Shown piece after piece: positions 9,468 to 18,424 of a DNA stretch of 64,000 nt (its first letter is position 1; each line of letters begins with the position of its first letter). The stretch is from Aestuariibaculum sp. M13 (lineage in GTDB: Bacteria; Bacteroidota; Bacteroidia; Flavobacteriales; Flavobacteriaceae). A program made the translations under genes and the position numbers. The stretch is taken from contig NZ_JANIAC010000006.1 of assembly GCF_024723255.1 (NCBI RefSeq), positions 62,001-126,000 of the forward strand, read 5' to 3'. Under the pieces are notes generated by a model. It searched no databases and was not told where the DNA came from. It saw only the letters and a program-made list of their open reading frames with translations.

Positions 9468-9817
9468 TGCAGTTGCCATCAACGTTTGAAGATTTAATAA
9501 CTGAAGCTAACAATTTAGACTTGTATAGTAAATTAGTAGTGCAGTTAAATAAAGACTTTTTACTGGCAAATATCGATTTAGATTTTGATGAAGCTATTTT
9601 ACCTTCCAGTTTAAAATTGATGTTGCACGAGACGATTTATAAACTCATTCAGGAAAAATTTGCCGATTATTTAAACCTGCTATACATCATTGATGTGTCT
9701 GAAAAACAAGTGAAAGAACTTGATGGGAGTGATGTTTTAAAACTCTCTGAAGATGTTGCGTTTTTGGTATTAAAACGGGAATGGCAAAAGGTATGGTTTA
9801 GACATAAATATCAATAA
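9467..9817 (+). CDS. Conserved hypothetical protein, translationally coupled to the polyprenyl synthase
   Basis: 116 residues, apparently soluble, with no signal peptide or membrane helix. It is rich in Leu, Asp and Lys and predicted mostly helical. Its ATG shares a base with the upstream stop codon, which argues for a real gene under translational coupling. I do not recognise a domain; it resembles small flavobacterial proteins found next to prenyl synthase genes, but I cannot assign a role. A strong terminator follows 4 bp later. Confidence 0.75.
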   Translation: MQLPSTFEDLITEANNLDLYSKLVVQLNKDFLLANIDLDFDEAILPSSLKLMLHETIYKLIQEKFADYLNLLYIIDVSEKQVKELDGSDVLKLSEDVAFLVLKREWQKVWFRHKYQ

Positions 9818-9820
9818 CAT

Positions 9821-9855
9821 AAAAAAACACCCTCTTAGATAGAGGGTGTTTTTTT
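9821..9855. terminator. Bidirectional intrinsic terminator
   Basis: A perfect stem (AAAAACACCCTCT / AGAGGGTGTTTTT and further A:T pairs) closes the loop TAGAT. It lies between the convergent hypothetical gene (plus) and TonB receptor gene (minus). Confidence 0.88.
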
Positions 9856-9859
9856 ATGT

Positions 9860-11860
9860 TTAATTGAAAACGAAAGATGTGTTAATATAAAAATTGCGTC
9901 CTTGTCTGGCTATATTATTCCAGTCGGCGTAGGTTGAATAGTAAGTATCTAAAATGTTTTCAACACCATATTTTAAAACCAGTTTGGTGCTTTTTAAATA
10001 ATACATGTTTCCAAAGTTTAAATTCAGAACACCATAAGAAGGTGTTTCATTTTCTCCATAAAAACTGCTGTAATTACTTTGGTTTCCGTTGCCTTCTAAT
10101 TGTAAAGCCGCATTAAAGTGCGTTGTTGTGTAGGTTACTTCAGCTAAATAGGATAATGGTTTTATAAGCGGAAGCGGTTCCCTGTTACTTCCTGTTCCGT
10201 AGTTATAACCAATTGAAGAATTTACCGAAAACTGCTTACTAAATTGGTAACTTGTGTTTAGATATACATCGAAAATAGAAGCGTCATTTAAAGCTGTGTA
10301 TAATTTTACGCCGTTCGCACCAATGGTCATTGGGCTTAAGCTGGAATCGATTTCGCCAATAATATAATTCTTAATAAGAAAATAGGAAGATTCTAAGCCT
10401 ATTTTAAAATTATCGGTATGATAATTAGCTTTTATATTAGCTTCGAAAGCTTTTTCGTTTTTCATATTAGGATTTCCAATATAATCGAAATTGTCAAAAC
10501 TATTATAAAGGAAAAACCCGTAACCTTCACTAACCGAAGGTGCACGCTCTCCATAACCTAAGCCAAAAGATAGATGATAATCATTCTTGTGCAGATTGTA
10601 ATTTGAAGCCGCCGACGTTAAGAATCGGTTTTTAGAATTGGTTAAATCCGCATAGAAAATTTTTAAACTTTCAACGCCTTCATCTTTTGCAATGGTGTTA
10701 TTGTGAAACCCGAATCGGACAGAAGTGTTTATGGATTCTGAATCATTTAAAGTGTAATTATCTTTAACAAATAAACCACTGTAACCTGTTCTAATGTCTG
10801 GCCAGGTATACATAAACATGCTCGGTTGATTGGAGTCGTTAGGGTACATGGTCATTTCGGCTAATGAACGATTGTAAAATCCATTGAGGTTGAAACTTAA
10901 TTGATGTTTATTTTCAACTATTTTTAGTTTACTGTAAAAACCATAAGTATCACTCCATCCGGGCATATCCATACGAATGGGTACATCAGGACGTTTAGAG
11001 TCGTCCATAATATGAGTGATGGTGTTAAAATACAGTTTAGTTTCCCAAGATTTTATGTAGCTGAGGTTGCTATTGTAATTATGTGATAACGATGTTATAA
11101 AAGCTTCGGCTAACGATACATCCATAGGTAGCGCTGGGTAGCCAATATCCGTGGCTTTGTCGTAAATAATATTAGCATCCAGACTGTGGTTGTCCGATAG
11201 TTTGTAACCCGCTTGAGTCGACAGATTGTATTTTTCAAATTGTGAAAACAGAACTTCGGTATTGTTTCCGGCATCATAATTATCAGATTTTCGGTAAATA
11301 CCATCCGTATTTAGGTAAAACTTTTTGGTTGAATATTCCAGTTCTAAACCTCCGGTTTTGTAGTTGCCATTGGTTTCGTAGCCTAAATCGATACTTGACC
11401 TTAATCCCGAATGATTAAATTTAGATTCCGGTAATTGTAAATCGATAGCGCCACCAATATTATGTCCGTTTTCTGATCCTTCCTGTCCTGAATGCACAGC
11501 TACTTGTTTCAGATTTGAGACATCTACATACGAAGTTATTGGATCCATTTTATCGGTGCAGGCACCAAAAATCTGCATCCCGTCAATGGTTACATTCAGG
11601 CGTTCGCTGGTCATGTTATTTAACGTTGGTTCCCAGGCGTAGTTTCCGCGTTTTATCATGGTAATACGATTCGATTTTTCTAAATAATCGTCAATACTCG
11701 ATAAGGTTTTTTCTTGACGGTAATTACTCAGGTCTTGGGTGCCAATAACTATAATTTCATTTAACAGCGTGGTATCTTTTTTTGTAATGACATGTGTTTC
11801 TTGTCCAAAGGACATACCACTGAAAATAATGCCCAAAATGAGAACAATATGTTTTTTCAT
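9860..11860 (-). CDS. TonB-dependent outer-membrane receptor, OprC-like putative copper receptor
   Basis: 666 residues with a signal peptide (cut near MSFGQ), a TonB box-like stretch (LLNEIIVIG), a plug domain at about 45-145 and a 22-strand-type barrel ending in aromatic Phe-Asn (FVFN). The plug contains GACTDKMDP, a CxxxM with Cys101 and Met105; the barrel contains THIMDD, an HxM with His283 and Met285. From memory, the Cu(I) receptor OprC uses CxxxM (143/147) and HxM (323/325), almost the same spacing of about 180 residues. Copper uptake is therefore an inference from motif and spacing. The gene ends a cluster with a Met/His-rich lipoprotein and a Cys-rich small protein. Other metals or an orphan role remain possible. 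Confidence 0.88.
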   Translation of the reverse strand: MKKHIVLILGIIFSGMSFGQETHVITKKDTTLLNEIIVIGTQDLSNYRQEKTLSSIDDYLEKSNRITMIKRGNYAWEPTLNNMTSERLNVTIDGMQIFGACTDKMDPITSYVDVSNLKQVAVHSGQEGSENGHNIGGAIDLQLPESKFNHSGLRSSIDLGYETNGNYKTGGLELEYSTKKFYLNTDGIYRKSDNYDAGNNTEVLFSQFEKYNLSTQAGYKLSDNHSLDANIIYDKATDIGYPALPMDVSLAEAFITSLSHNYNSNLSYIKSWETKLYFNTITHIMDDSKRPDVPIRMDMPGWSDTYGFYSKLKIVENKHQLSFNLNGFYNRSLAEMTMYPNDSNQPSMFMYTWPDIRTGYSGLFVKDNYTLNDSESINTSVRFGFHNNTIAKDEGVESLKIFYADLTNSKNRFLTSAASNYNLHKNDYHLSFGLGYGERAPSVSEGYGFFLYNSFDNFDYIGNPNMKNEKAFEANIKANYHTDNFKIGLESSYFLIKNYIIGEIDSSLSPMTIGANGVKLYTALNDASIFDVYLNTSYQFSKQFSVNSSIGYNYGTGSNREPLPLIKPLSYLAEVTYTTTHFNAALQLEGNGNQSNYSSFYGENETPSYGVLNLNFGNMYYLKSTKLVLKYGVENILDTYYSTYADWNNIARQGRNFYINTSFVFN

Positions 11861-11878
11861 TTTGTATCTATATTAAAG

Positions 11879-11913
11879 AACAGTATCGTATTGTATTGAA
11901 ACACGATACTGTT
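11879..11913 (-). repeat. Intergenic hairpin between the lipoprotein and TonB-receptor genes
   Basis: AACAGTATCGT (11879-11889) and ACGATACTGTT (11903-11913) form a perfect 11-bp inverted repeat with a 13-nt loop, inside the 62-bp gap. On the minus strand it is followed only by TCTTTAAT, too poor in T for a classical terminator. It could be a partial terminator, an mRNA stability element or an operator. Confidence 0.6.
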
Positions 11914-11922
11914 GCTTGAGTT

Positions 11923-12765
11923 TTAAAATTCTAATTCCAGATATAAACTGCTTTGAATATTTTCTTCGGTAACATCTTCGCCTTTTAAAACCGTATTTTC
12001 TGAATCAATCAGTTTTAGGTTTAAAATCCAGTATCCTGTCATGGTTAACGATAAATTGGCGTGATACATATTATCAATGCTGTTGAATGATAAATCGGTG
12101 TTATTTGGTGAACTGTGATTTCCCATGCCAGGCATTCTCGGGTCTAAAGTTAAAGTGTAGTCTTCAACCACAGGAAAAGACATCATGGTTTCCATAGTGT
12201 AAAGACCAACAACTAAATTGTTTATGCCAATTATTGGATTGCTTGGTTCAATTAGGGCTACAACATAACGTTTACCATCACTTCCCATAAAGCTACTCAC
12301 ATTTTGTAATTCATTTTGTAAAACGGTAATGGTATCGGTAACGGTATACTCAACATCATCAATGGTGTAATTGATAGTTAATGACCAGCCAGAGCCATCG
12401 GTGTTGGTCATTTGGTAAATAATATAACCTTCATAAAGTGTTTCTTTATCAGATGCTTTTGAGACCTCAGATTTTGGACACGAATGCTGCATGGTTGGCA
12501 TTTGCATAACAGGCACCCAGTCTATTGAGGCGTTTTCAATATAGCTTTTTGTTGCGTTATCAATAATTCGAACACTTATGGTATTGTAGCCAGTATAGAA
12601 TCGGCCAGATGTTGTGTAAAGTTCAATAGTATGTTTGTCGTTTGATAGGTTTTGAACTTTAATTAGATTGTCCAATTCGTTAACTATGTTGTCGTCATTA
12701 TCGGTTGAACAACTAACAGAGAATATAGTAATAAAGATTAAGGGTATTATATGTGTAAGTTTCAT
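11923..12765 (-). CDS. YtkA-like, Met/His-rich lipoprotein of the copper cluster
   Basis: The open frame extends to 12849, but the ATG at 12765 gives a proper lipoprotein signal (IFITIFSVSC, Cys19), so 280 residues. Two beta-rich halves are visible. The first carries VPVMQMPTMQHSCP (Met87, Met89, Met92, His94, Cys96); the second carries DPRMPGMGNHSSP (Met211, Met214, His217) and MTGYWILNLKL, the pattern of the YtkA-like fold. Clustered Met, His and Cys in an exported protein suit copper binding in the periplasm or at the outer membrane. It lies between the Cys-rich small gene and the TonB receptor, all on one strand. Function is inferred from motif and context. Confidence 0.78.
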   Translation of the reverse strand: MKLTHIIPLIFITIFSVSCSTDNDDNIVNELDNLIKVQNLSNDKHTIELYTTSGRFYTGYNTISVRIIDNATKSYIENASIDWVPVMQMPTMQHSCPKSEVSKASDKETLYEGYIIYQMTNTDGSGWSLTINYTIDDVEYTVTDTITVLQNELQNVSSFMGSDGKRYVVALIEPSNPIIGINNLVVGLYTMETMMSFPVVEDYTLTLDPRMPGMGNHSSPNNTDLSFNSIDNMYHANLSLTMTGYWILNLKLIDSENTVLKGEDVTEENIQSSLYLELEF

Positions 12766-12906
12766 TTTTTTGTAATTCAGTTTCGTGTATAGCCATTTGC
12801 ATAAAGCGTTTAGGCAATATGTTTTTTGTTTTGATTTTCGCATAAGCAATTGCTCTAATACATCGTGAATGGATGAATTAGAAGTCAGGAATCTATTAAA
12901 TAAGAA

Positions 12907-13302
12907 TTACAAAAAATTGGGTGGAGGGGTGTCTACAGTAAGGGTATTTTCGTAAACTATAGGTGTTTTATAAAACAGCTTGTGTTTAGCTGTTAATTGA
13001 ATTGTATTCTGACAATCGATAGTGTTGATATTAGAAATGTAAAAGGCATCTAACATCATACGTTTGTTTTCCTGCTGAGGAATGTTTTTATCTGGTCCAG
13101 TTTCGTTTTTAGCCAGTTGTTTTTGCAAATGACATTTACCGTTACAACCTTGCTGGTTGTCTTTTTGAATACAAAGTGTTTTTGCGATAAAATCCTGATT
13201 AGCAACAAAGTCGACCATAATCAACAAGGTGTTGATGTTGTGCGCTAATAGAATGACAATTAGAACGAATGCGGTTATTTTTTGACTCAAGGTTTTTATC
13301 AC
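12907..13302 (-). CDS. Small membrane-anchored Cys-rich protein, first gene of the copper cluster
   Basis: 131 residues from a GTG start at 13302; the next in-frame Met (Met29) would remove the membrane segment, so GTG is preferred. One hydrophobic helix at about 10-30 is followed by CIQKDNQQGCNGKCHLQKQL, with Cys44, Cys53, Cys57 and His58 (Cx8Cx3CH), which looks like a soft-metal site. The C-terminus is Pro-rich (TPPPNF). Proteins with a CNGKCHLxKQL signature recur in Bacteroidota in my recollection, but I know of no assigned function. The position before the Met-rich lipoprotein and OprC-like receptor suggests a copper-related role. Confidence 0.72.
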   Translation of the reverse strand: MIKTLSQKITAFVLIVILLAHNINTLLIMVDFVANQDFIAKTLCIQKDNQQGCNGKCHLQKQLAKNETGPDKNIPQQENKRMMLDAFYISNINTIDCQNTIQLTAKHKLFYKTPIVYENTLTVDTPPPNFL

Positions 13303-13306
13303 GCCG

Positions 13307-13314
13307 CAAAAGTA
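13307..13314 (-). promoter_or_regulatory. -7-like box before the copper cluster
   Basis: On the minus strand it reads TACTTTTG (13314-13307), ending 5 bases before the GTG start. The nearest TTG (13342-13340) is 25 nt away, slightly outside the 17-23 range. If used, the mRNA would be leaderless or almost so. Confidence 0.35.
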
Positions 13315-13382
13315 GTGATAAAAGCATATTTAAATGTCACAAACATTACATTTATGAAACATTTTAATTTTAGTCAAAGGAT

Positions 13383-13904
13383 TTAAAAATAGACTCTCAC
13401 AAAAGGCGCCCACGGATCGGCATAAATACTTTTGTTTCTATCGTAAAGTACATCGTAACGAATGCCGAAGGTAACATTTCGGTTTCTGTACCCAGCACCT
13501 AAAAACAAGGCAGGATACCAATAGCTGTCATCTCGGAATATATTATTGTCGTATTTCCTGCTTACATAAAGTTCTTCAAATTCAGCAGACATTTGTATGG
13601 AATTAACAGGACTATATAAACCTATTAAACTACCTCCAAAAATGGTCGATTTATAAAAGTCCTTACTTCGATTATAAGTGCCGTTTAACCCCACGCCCAT
13701 AGCAAAATTATTATTAAACTCATAAAGTGCACTTGGGGCTAATGTTCCGCTAAAAAAGCCGTTTCCAAAACTTAAGCCTATGCCGCCTCCAAATCTTACG
13801 TGTTTCCAGAAATCACTTTCTGATTGTTGTGCAATTAAAATGTTAAAACTCCAAAGAGTTGCTAATAAAAGAGGTAGAGTCTTTTTATTTATTAAAGTAA
13901 TCAT
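13383..13904 (-). CDS. Outer-membrane beta-barrel protein, hypothetical
   Basis: The ATG at 13904 (MITLINKKTLPLLLATLW) gives a standard signal peptide cut after ILIAQQ; the frame opens nine codons earlier at 13931. 173 residues. Alternating aromatic and Gly-rich strands (FGGGIGLSFGNGF, ALFLGAGYRNRNVTFGIRYDVLY) end in an aromatic Phe (VRVYF), as expected of a small 8-stranded outer-membrane barrel. It has no assigned function and no obvious operon partner: the copper cluster starts 80 bp further on, and sucA is divergent. Confidence 0.75.
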   Translation of the reverse strand: MITLINKKTLPLLLATLWSFNILIAQQSESDFWKHVRFGGGIGLSFGNGFFSGTLAPSALYEFNNNFAMGVGLNGTYNRSKDFYKSTIFGGSLIGLYSPVNSIQMSAEFEELYVSRKYDNNIFRDDSYWYPALFLGAGYRNRNVTFGIRYDVLYDRNKSIYADPWAPFVRVYF

Positions 13905-14019
13905 ACTTAGTTCTTTAAAATATGTCAACAAAATAAAGTAAAAATTTAATTTTTAATTATAAGCGTGTTAGGGTAATCATAAATATAGCAAAATAAACAT
14001 CTAATATTCGCAAAAGTTG

Positions 14020-14027
14020 TATTTTTG
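14020..14027 (+). promoter_or_regulatory. -7-like box upstream of sucA
   Basis: TATTTTTG followed by CCGG, 41 bases before the sucA ATG. No TTG lies at the -33 distance. Confidence 0.35.
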
Positions 14028-14067
14028 CCGGTAAATTTGACTAATTGATAGTGAATTAAATATTATA

Positions 14068-16809
14068 ATGGATAAATATTCCTTTTTAAACGCAGCGCAT
14101 ACAGCTTACTTTGCTGATTTATACGATCAATATTTAGAGAACCCAGACGCCGTAGAACCAAGTTGGAGAGCCTTTTTTCAAGGGTACGATTTTGGAAGTG
14201 AAAACTATGGTTTAGAAGGAGAGATTGTTGAAGGTGTTTCGGCGCAAATGCCAGAATATCTTCAAAAAGAGTTTCAGGTTTTAAAACTTATTGATGGGTA
14301 TAGAATGCGTGGGCACTTGTTTACTAAAACAAACCCAGTGCGTGACAGAAGATCTTACTCGCCTACTTTAGAAATTGAAAATTTTGGTTTATCCGCAAAC
14401 GATTTAGATACCGTTTTTAATGCAGGTGAAGTTTTAGGTATTGGTGCAAAACCATTACGTGAAATTTTAGTGCATTTAGATAAAATCTATTGCAGTTCTA
14501 TTGGGGTAGAGTATATGTACCTGCGTAATCCAGAGGTGATTGCGTGGTGGCAAGGTAAATTAAATTTAAATGATAATCAGCCAACATTTGATACAGAAAA
14601 GAAAAAGTATATTCTTTCTAAATTAAATCAGGCGGTAACGTTTGAGAACTTTTTACAAACTAAATATGTTGGACAAAAGCGTTTCTCTCTTGAAGGAGGG
14701 GAATCTTTAATTCCTGCAATTAGTAACGTGTTATTTTATGCTGTAGAAAAGTATGGTGTAAAAGAATGTGTTCTTGGTATGGCACACCGCGGACGTTTAA
14801 GTACCCTGGTGAATATCTTTAGAAAACCAATGCATGAGTTATTCAGTGAGTTTGATGGTAAAGATTTCGAAGATGTAGATATCGATGGAGATGTTAAGTA
14901 TCACTTAGGATTGACCTTAGATAAAACCTACCAAAACGGTAAAAATATTAAAATGAACTTAGTGCCAAACCCATCGCACTTAGAGACCGTTGCGTCTGTT
15001 GCTGAAGGGATTACCCGCGCTAAGATTGATAACGATTACGATGGTGATGATTCTAAAATCATTCCTATTGTAGTTCATGGGGATGCGGCTATCGCAGGAC
15101 AAGGTATTGTTTATGAGGTGGCGCAAATGAGTCAGCTTGCAGGTTACAAAACTGGAGGAACTGTTCATATTGTTGTTAACAACCAGATTGGATTTACCAC
15201 CAACTATTTAGACGCACGTTCTAGTACCTATTGTACCGATGTTGCTAAAGTAACTTTATCTCCGGTATTACACGTAAACGCAGATGATGCTGAAGCTGTA
15301 GTTCATGCCGTTGAGTTAGCATTAGATTATAGAATGCGCTATAAAAAAGATGTTTACATCGATTTATTAGGGTATAGAAAATATGGTCATAACGAAGGTG
15401 ATGAGCCACGTTTTACACAACCTAAATTATATAAAGCGATTGCGAAACACGATAACCCATTTGATCTTTATTCAAATAAGTTAATTGCTGAAAACACGAT
15501 TGATGCTGCTTATAAAAAAGGTATCGTTGATGAATTTAAAGATACTCTTGAGTCTGAATATACCAAGGCAAGAGAATCTGATTCTTCGAAAGTAAGAGAG
15601 TTTATGCAAGAGCGTTGGCAAGGTTTCGAGCGTTCTGAATTAGATGGTATGTTAGTGCCAACGGATACGACTTATGCTAAAGAACGCTTGGAAGGTATTT
15701 CTAAAGTAGTTTCAACTGTTCCGGAAGGTGTTAAGTTTGTTCGTAAAGCAGAACGTATTTTAGATGGTCGTGCCAAAATGGTATTTGAAGCTGATGCTTT
15801 AGACTGGGGTATGGCTGAAACTTTAGCTTACGGAAGTTTACTTGAAGAAGGTTTCAATGTGCGTATTTCAGGTCAGGATGTTGAGCGTGGAACGTTCAGT
15901 CACCGACACGCGATTTTACGTGATGAGATTTCTGAAGATCGTATAAATCTATTAAATACAAACCCTGAAAATAAAGGAGAGATGTATATCTACAACTCTT
16001 TCTTATCAGAGTACGGGGTATTAGGTTTCGATTACGGTTATGCCATGGCAAACCCGAATACCTTAACTATTTGGGAAGCTCAGTTTGGTGATTTCAGTAA
16101 TGGAGCCCAAATTATTTTCGACCAGTATTTATCGGCTGCTGAAGATAAATGGAAAGCGCAAAATGGTATTGTGGTTTTATTACCTCACGGATACGAAGGT
16201 CAGGGGTCTGAGCACTCTTCGGCAAGAATGGAGCGTTATTTACAGTTATGTGGAGATGATAATATGATTGTTGCAGACTGTACAACACCTGCAAACTTCT
16301 TCCACTTGTTACGTCGTCAAATGAAACGTAATTTCAGAAAACCATTAATTGTTTTCACTCCTAAGAGTTTATTACGTCATCCTAAAGCGATTTCAAGTAT
16401 TAATGAGTTAGCTTCTGGAACATTTCAGGAAGTTATTGATGATACCGTAAATCCTGATAATGTTAAGAAATTAGTATTCTGTACCGGTAAATTCTACTAC
16501 GATTTATTAGCAGAACGCGAAGAGTTAGGAAGAGAAGACGTGGCATTAGTTCGTATCGAGCAGTTATTCCCACTTCATTTAGATAAGATTCAGGAAGTTA
16601 TTAACCGTTATCCAAATGTTTCAGAATATGCATGGGCACAGGAAGAGCCTAAAAACATGGGAGCTTGGACGCACATGACACAACGTATGGAGCTGGTTAA
16701 GTTAGCATGCTATTCTAGACCATACAATTCGGTACCGGCACCAGGATCAAGTACACGTGATAAAAAGAGACAGCGCAACGTTATCAATGCTGTTTTTGAT
16801 AATAACTAG
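14068..16809 (+). CDS. sucA: 2-oxoglutarate dehydrogenase E1 component
   Basis: 913 residues, the full length of OGDH E1. It decarboxylates 2-oxoglutarate with thiamine diphosphate in the TCA cycle. The N-terminus has the family motif FLNAAHTAYFADLYDQYLENP and PSWRAFF. The thiamine/active-site region includes ECVLGMAHRGRLSTLVNIF, PNPSHLE, HGDAAIAGQG and NNQIGFTT. The transketolase-like C-terminal part has HGYEGQGSEHSSARMERYLQL. sucB follows 40 bp later in the same operon. The E3 (lipoamide dehydrogenase) is not in the window. Confidence 0.97.
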   Translation: MDKYSFLNAAHTAYFADLYDQYLENPDAVEPSWRAFFQGYDFGSENYGLEGEIVEGVSAQMPEYLQKEFQVLKLIDGYRMRGHLFTKTNPVRDRRSYSPTLEIENFGLSANDLDTVFNAGEVLGIGAKPLREILVHLDKIYCSSIGVEYMYLRNPEVIAWWQGKLNLNDNQPTFDTEKKKYILSKLNQAVTFENFLQTKYVGQKRFSLEGGESLIPAISNVLFYAVEKYGVKECVLGMAHRGRLSTLVNIFRKPMHELFSEFDGKDFEDVDIDGDVKYHLGLTLDKTYQNGKNIKMNLVPNPSHLETVASVAEGITRAKIDNDYDGDDSKIIPIVVHGDAAIAGQGIVYEVAQMSQLAGYKTGGTVHIVVNNQIGFTTNYLDARSSTYCTDVAKVTLSPVLHVNADDAEAVVHAVELALDYRMRYKKDVYIDLLGYRKYGHNEGDEPRFTQPKLYKAIAKHDNPFDLYSNKLIAENTIDAAYKKGIVDEFKDTLESEYTKARESDSSKVREFMQERWQGFERSELDGMLVPTDTTYAKERLEGISKVVSTVPEGVKFVRKAERILDGRAKMVFEADALDWGMAETLAYGSLLEEGFNVRISGQDVERGTFSHRHAILRDEISEDRINLLNTNPENKGEMYIYNSFLSEYGVLGFDYGYAMANPNTLTIWEAQFGDFSNGAQIIFDQYLSAAEDKWKAQNGIVVLLPHGYEGQGSEHSSARMERYLQLCGDDNMIVADCTTPANFFHLLRRQMKRNFRKPLIVFTPKSLLRHPKAISSINELASGTFQEVIDDTVNPDNVKKLVFCTGKFYYDLLAEREELGREDVALVRIEQLFPLHLDKIQEVINRYPNVSEYAWAQEEPKNMGAWTHMTQRMELVKLACYSRPYNSVPAPGSSTRDKKRQRNVINAVFDNN

Positions 16810-16849
16810 TTATATAAAAAGTAAAAAATTCAATTAAAATTATAAGATA

Positions 16850-18061
16850 ATGATTTTAGAAATGAAAGTGCCTTCGCCAGGGGAATCCATTACAGAAGTG
16901 GAAATTGCAACATGGCTGGTAGAAGACGGTGATTATGTAGAAAAAGACCAGGCTATTGCTGAGGTTGATAGTGACAAAGCGACATTAGAGTTGCCTGCTG
17001 AAGTAAGCGGAACTATTACTCTTAAAGCTGAAGAAGGTGATGCTGTTGCCGTTGGGGCAGTAGTATGTTTAATCGATACCAGTGCAGCTAAGCCGGAAGG
17101 TGGTGAGGCTCCTAAAGCTGAAGCTAAAGTAGAAGCTCCTAAAGCTGACACTCCAGCTCCTGCAGCAGCTGAAACTAAAACCTATGCTACAGGGTCGGCA
17201 AGTCCTGCTGCTAAAAAGATTTTAGCTGAAAAAGGTATCGAAGCAGCTTCAGTTTCTGGAACAGGAAAAGATGGTCGTGTAACTAAAGAAGATGCTGTTA
17301 AAGCAGTGCCTTCTATGGGAACACCTTCAGGTGGAAACCGAGGTACTTCAAGAACTAAAATGTCTATGTTACGTCGTAAAGTAGCAGAGCGTTTAGTTGA
17401 AGCTAAAAATACAACAGCGATGTTAACAACGTTTAACGAAGTTAACATGACGCCTATATTCGAATTAAGAAACGAGTATAAAGATGCCTTTAAAAACAAA
17501 CATGGTGTTGGTTTAGGGTTTATGAGTTTCTTTACATTGGCTGTAGTTAGAGCATTGAAAATGTATCCTGCAGTAAACTCAATGATTGACGATAAAGAAA
17601 TGATCTCTTACGATTTCTGTGATATTAGTATCGCTGTTTCAGGACCAAAAGGATTAATGGTTCCTGTTATTCGTAACGCTGAAAACTTAAGCTTTAGAGG
17701 TGTGGAATCTGAAGTTAAGCGTTTAGCTTTACGTGCTCGTGATGGTCAAATTACTGTTGATGAAATGACAGGAGGTACATTCACCATTACTAACGGTGGT
17801 GTATTTGGAAGTATGTTATCTACGCCAATTATTAACCCTCCTCAAAGTGGTATCTTAGGAATGCACAACATCATCGAGCGTCCTATCGCTGTAAATGGTA
17901 AAGTTGAAATTCACCCAATGATGTACGTAGCGTTATCTTACGACCACAGAATTATTGATGGTAAAGAAAGTGTTGGTTTCTTAGTTGCTGTTAAAGAAGG
18001 TATCGAGAATCCAGTTGAGTTATTAATGAATAACGACATTAAAAAAGCATTAGAATTATAA
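16850..18061 (+). CDS. sucB: Dihydrolipoyllysine succinyltransferase (2-oxoglutarate dehydrogenase E2)
   Basis: 403 residues. The single lipoyl domain has the modified lysine in DSDKATLE (Lys43). An Ala/Pro/Lys-rich linker covers about 83-120. A peripheral-subunit-binding domain follows ([20 protein letters not shown], then GRVTKEDA). The catalytic acyltransferase core starts near 170 and ends in SYDHRIIDG, with catalytic His366 and Asp370. It transfers the succinyl group to CoA in complex with SucA. A strong terminator follows 25 bp after the stop. Confidence 0.96.
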   Translation: MILEMKVPSPGESITEVEIATWLVEDGDYVEKDQAIAEVDSDKATLELPAEVSGTITLKAEEGDAVAVGAVVCLIDTSAAKPEGGEAPKAEAKVEAPKADTPAPAAAETKTYATGSASPAAKKILAEKGIEAASVSGTGKDGRVTKEDAVKAVPSMGTPSGGNRGTSRTKMSMLRRKVAERLVEAKNTTAMLTTFNEVNMTPIFELRNEYKDAFKNKHGVGLGFMSFFTLAVVRALKMYPAVNSMIDDKEMISYDFCDISIAVSGPKGLMVPVIRNAENLSFRGVESEVKRLALRARDGQITVDEMTGGTFTITNGGVFGSMLSTPIINPPQSGILGMHNIIERPIAVNGKVEIHPMMYVALSYDHRIIDGKESVGFLVAVKEGIENPVELLMNNDIKKALEL

Positions 18062-18085
18062 TTCAAGAGCTTTTCTAAATAAAAT

Positions 18086-18118
18086 AAAAAAGTACTAGTG
18101 TTTCGCTAGTACTTTTTT
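18086..18118 (+). terminator. Intrinsic terminator of sucAB
   Basis: AAAAAAGTACTAG pairs with CTAGTACTTTTTT around the 7-nt loop TGTTTCG, ending in a T tract. Confidence 0.88.
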
Positions 18119-18137
18119 TATTTAACTAAAAAACTAA

Positions 18138-18248
18138 CTAAAATAAAACTAAAACGTTTATTGCGATTACAATGACTACCAATGTAGCTAAGCCAATAAC
18201 AAAGTATTTGTTAATATAATCGTTTTCCTTTTCCATTTTTGGAGGCAT
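18138..18248 (-). CDS. Candidate 36-residue small membrane protein
   Basis: Begins MPPKMEKENDYINKY and continues as one hydrophobic helix (FVIGLATLVVIVIAINVLVLF), ending directly at the stop. A charged N-terminus followed by a single C-terminal transmembrane helix is typical of bacterial small membrane proteins. A second in-frame Met (residue 5) is an alternative start. There is no recognisable promoter or ribosome binding site, and a terminator-like hairpin lies 27 bp upstream, so this may be a chance ORF. Confidence 0.38.
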   Translation of the reverse strand: MPPKMEKENDYINKYFVIGLATLVVIVIAINVLVLF

Positions 18249-18274
18249 TTTGTGATTAATGGTGACTGATTTAA

Positions 18275-18302
18275 AAACGCTGTATGTAAGGACACAGCGT
18301 TT
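18275..18302 (-). terminator. Terminator-like hairpin at the distal end of the repeat array
   Basis: AAACGCTGT and ACAGCGTTT form a perfect 9-bp stem with a 10-nt loop. Read on the minus strand it ends in TTTTTAA, so it would terminate transcripts coming from the repeat array. Confidence 0.6.
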
Positions 18303-18372
18303 ATATATACTTCCCTCTAAAGAGACTGATTAATAGCATTATAAAATTAAGGATGAATTGTGAGAAAAAAAA

Positions 18373-18388
18373 TACGCAGTTCTACTTA
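18373..18388. promoter_or_regulatory. 16-bp repeated motif, copy 1
   Basis: TACGCAGTTCTACTTA, an imperfect inverted repeat (5 of 7 arm positions pair) followed by a T tract. It is identical to the copies at 18520 and 18670. Confidence 0.4.
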
Positions 18389-18424
18389 TTTTTTGTTTCA
18401 TGAAAGATGGCTAAAACAAAAGAA

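Noticed and set aside
16933-17499. Minus-strand frames opposite the sucB linker
   Set aside because: Shadow of the Ala/Lys/Glu-rich linker; no signals of their own.
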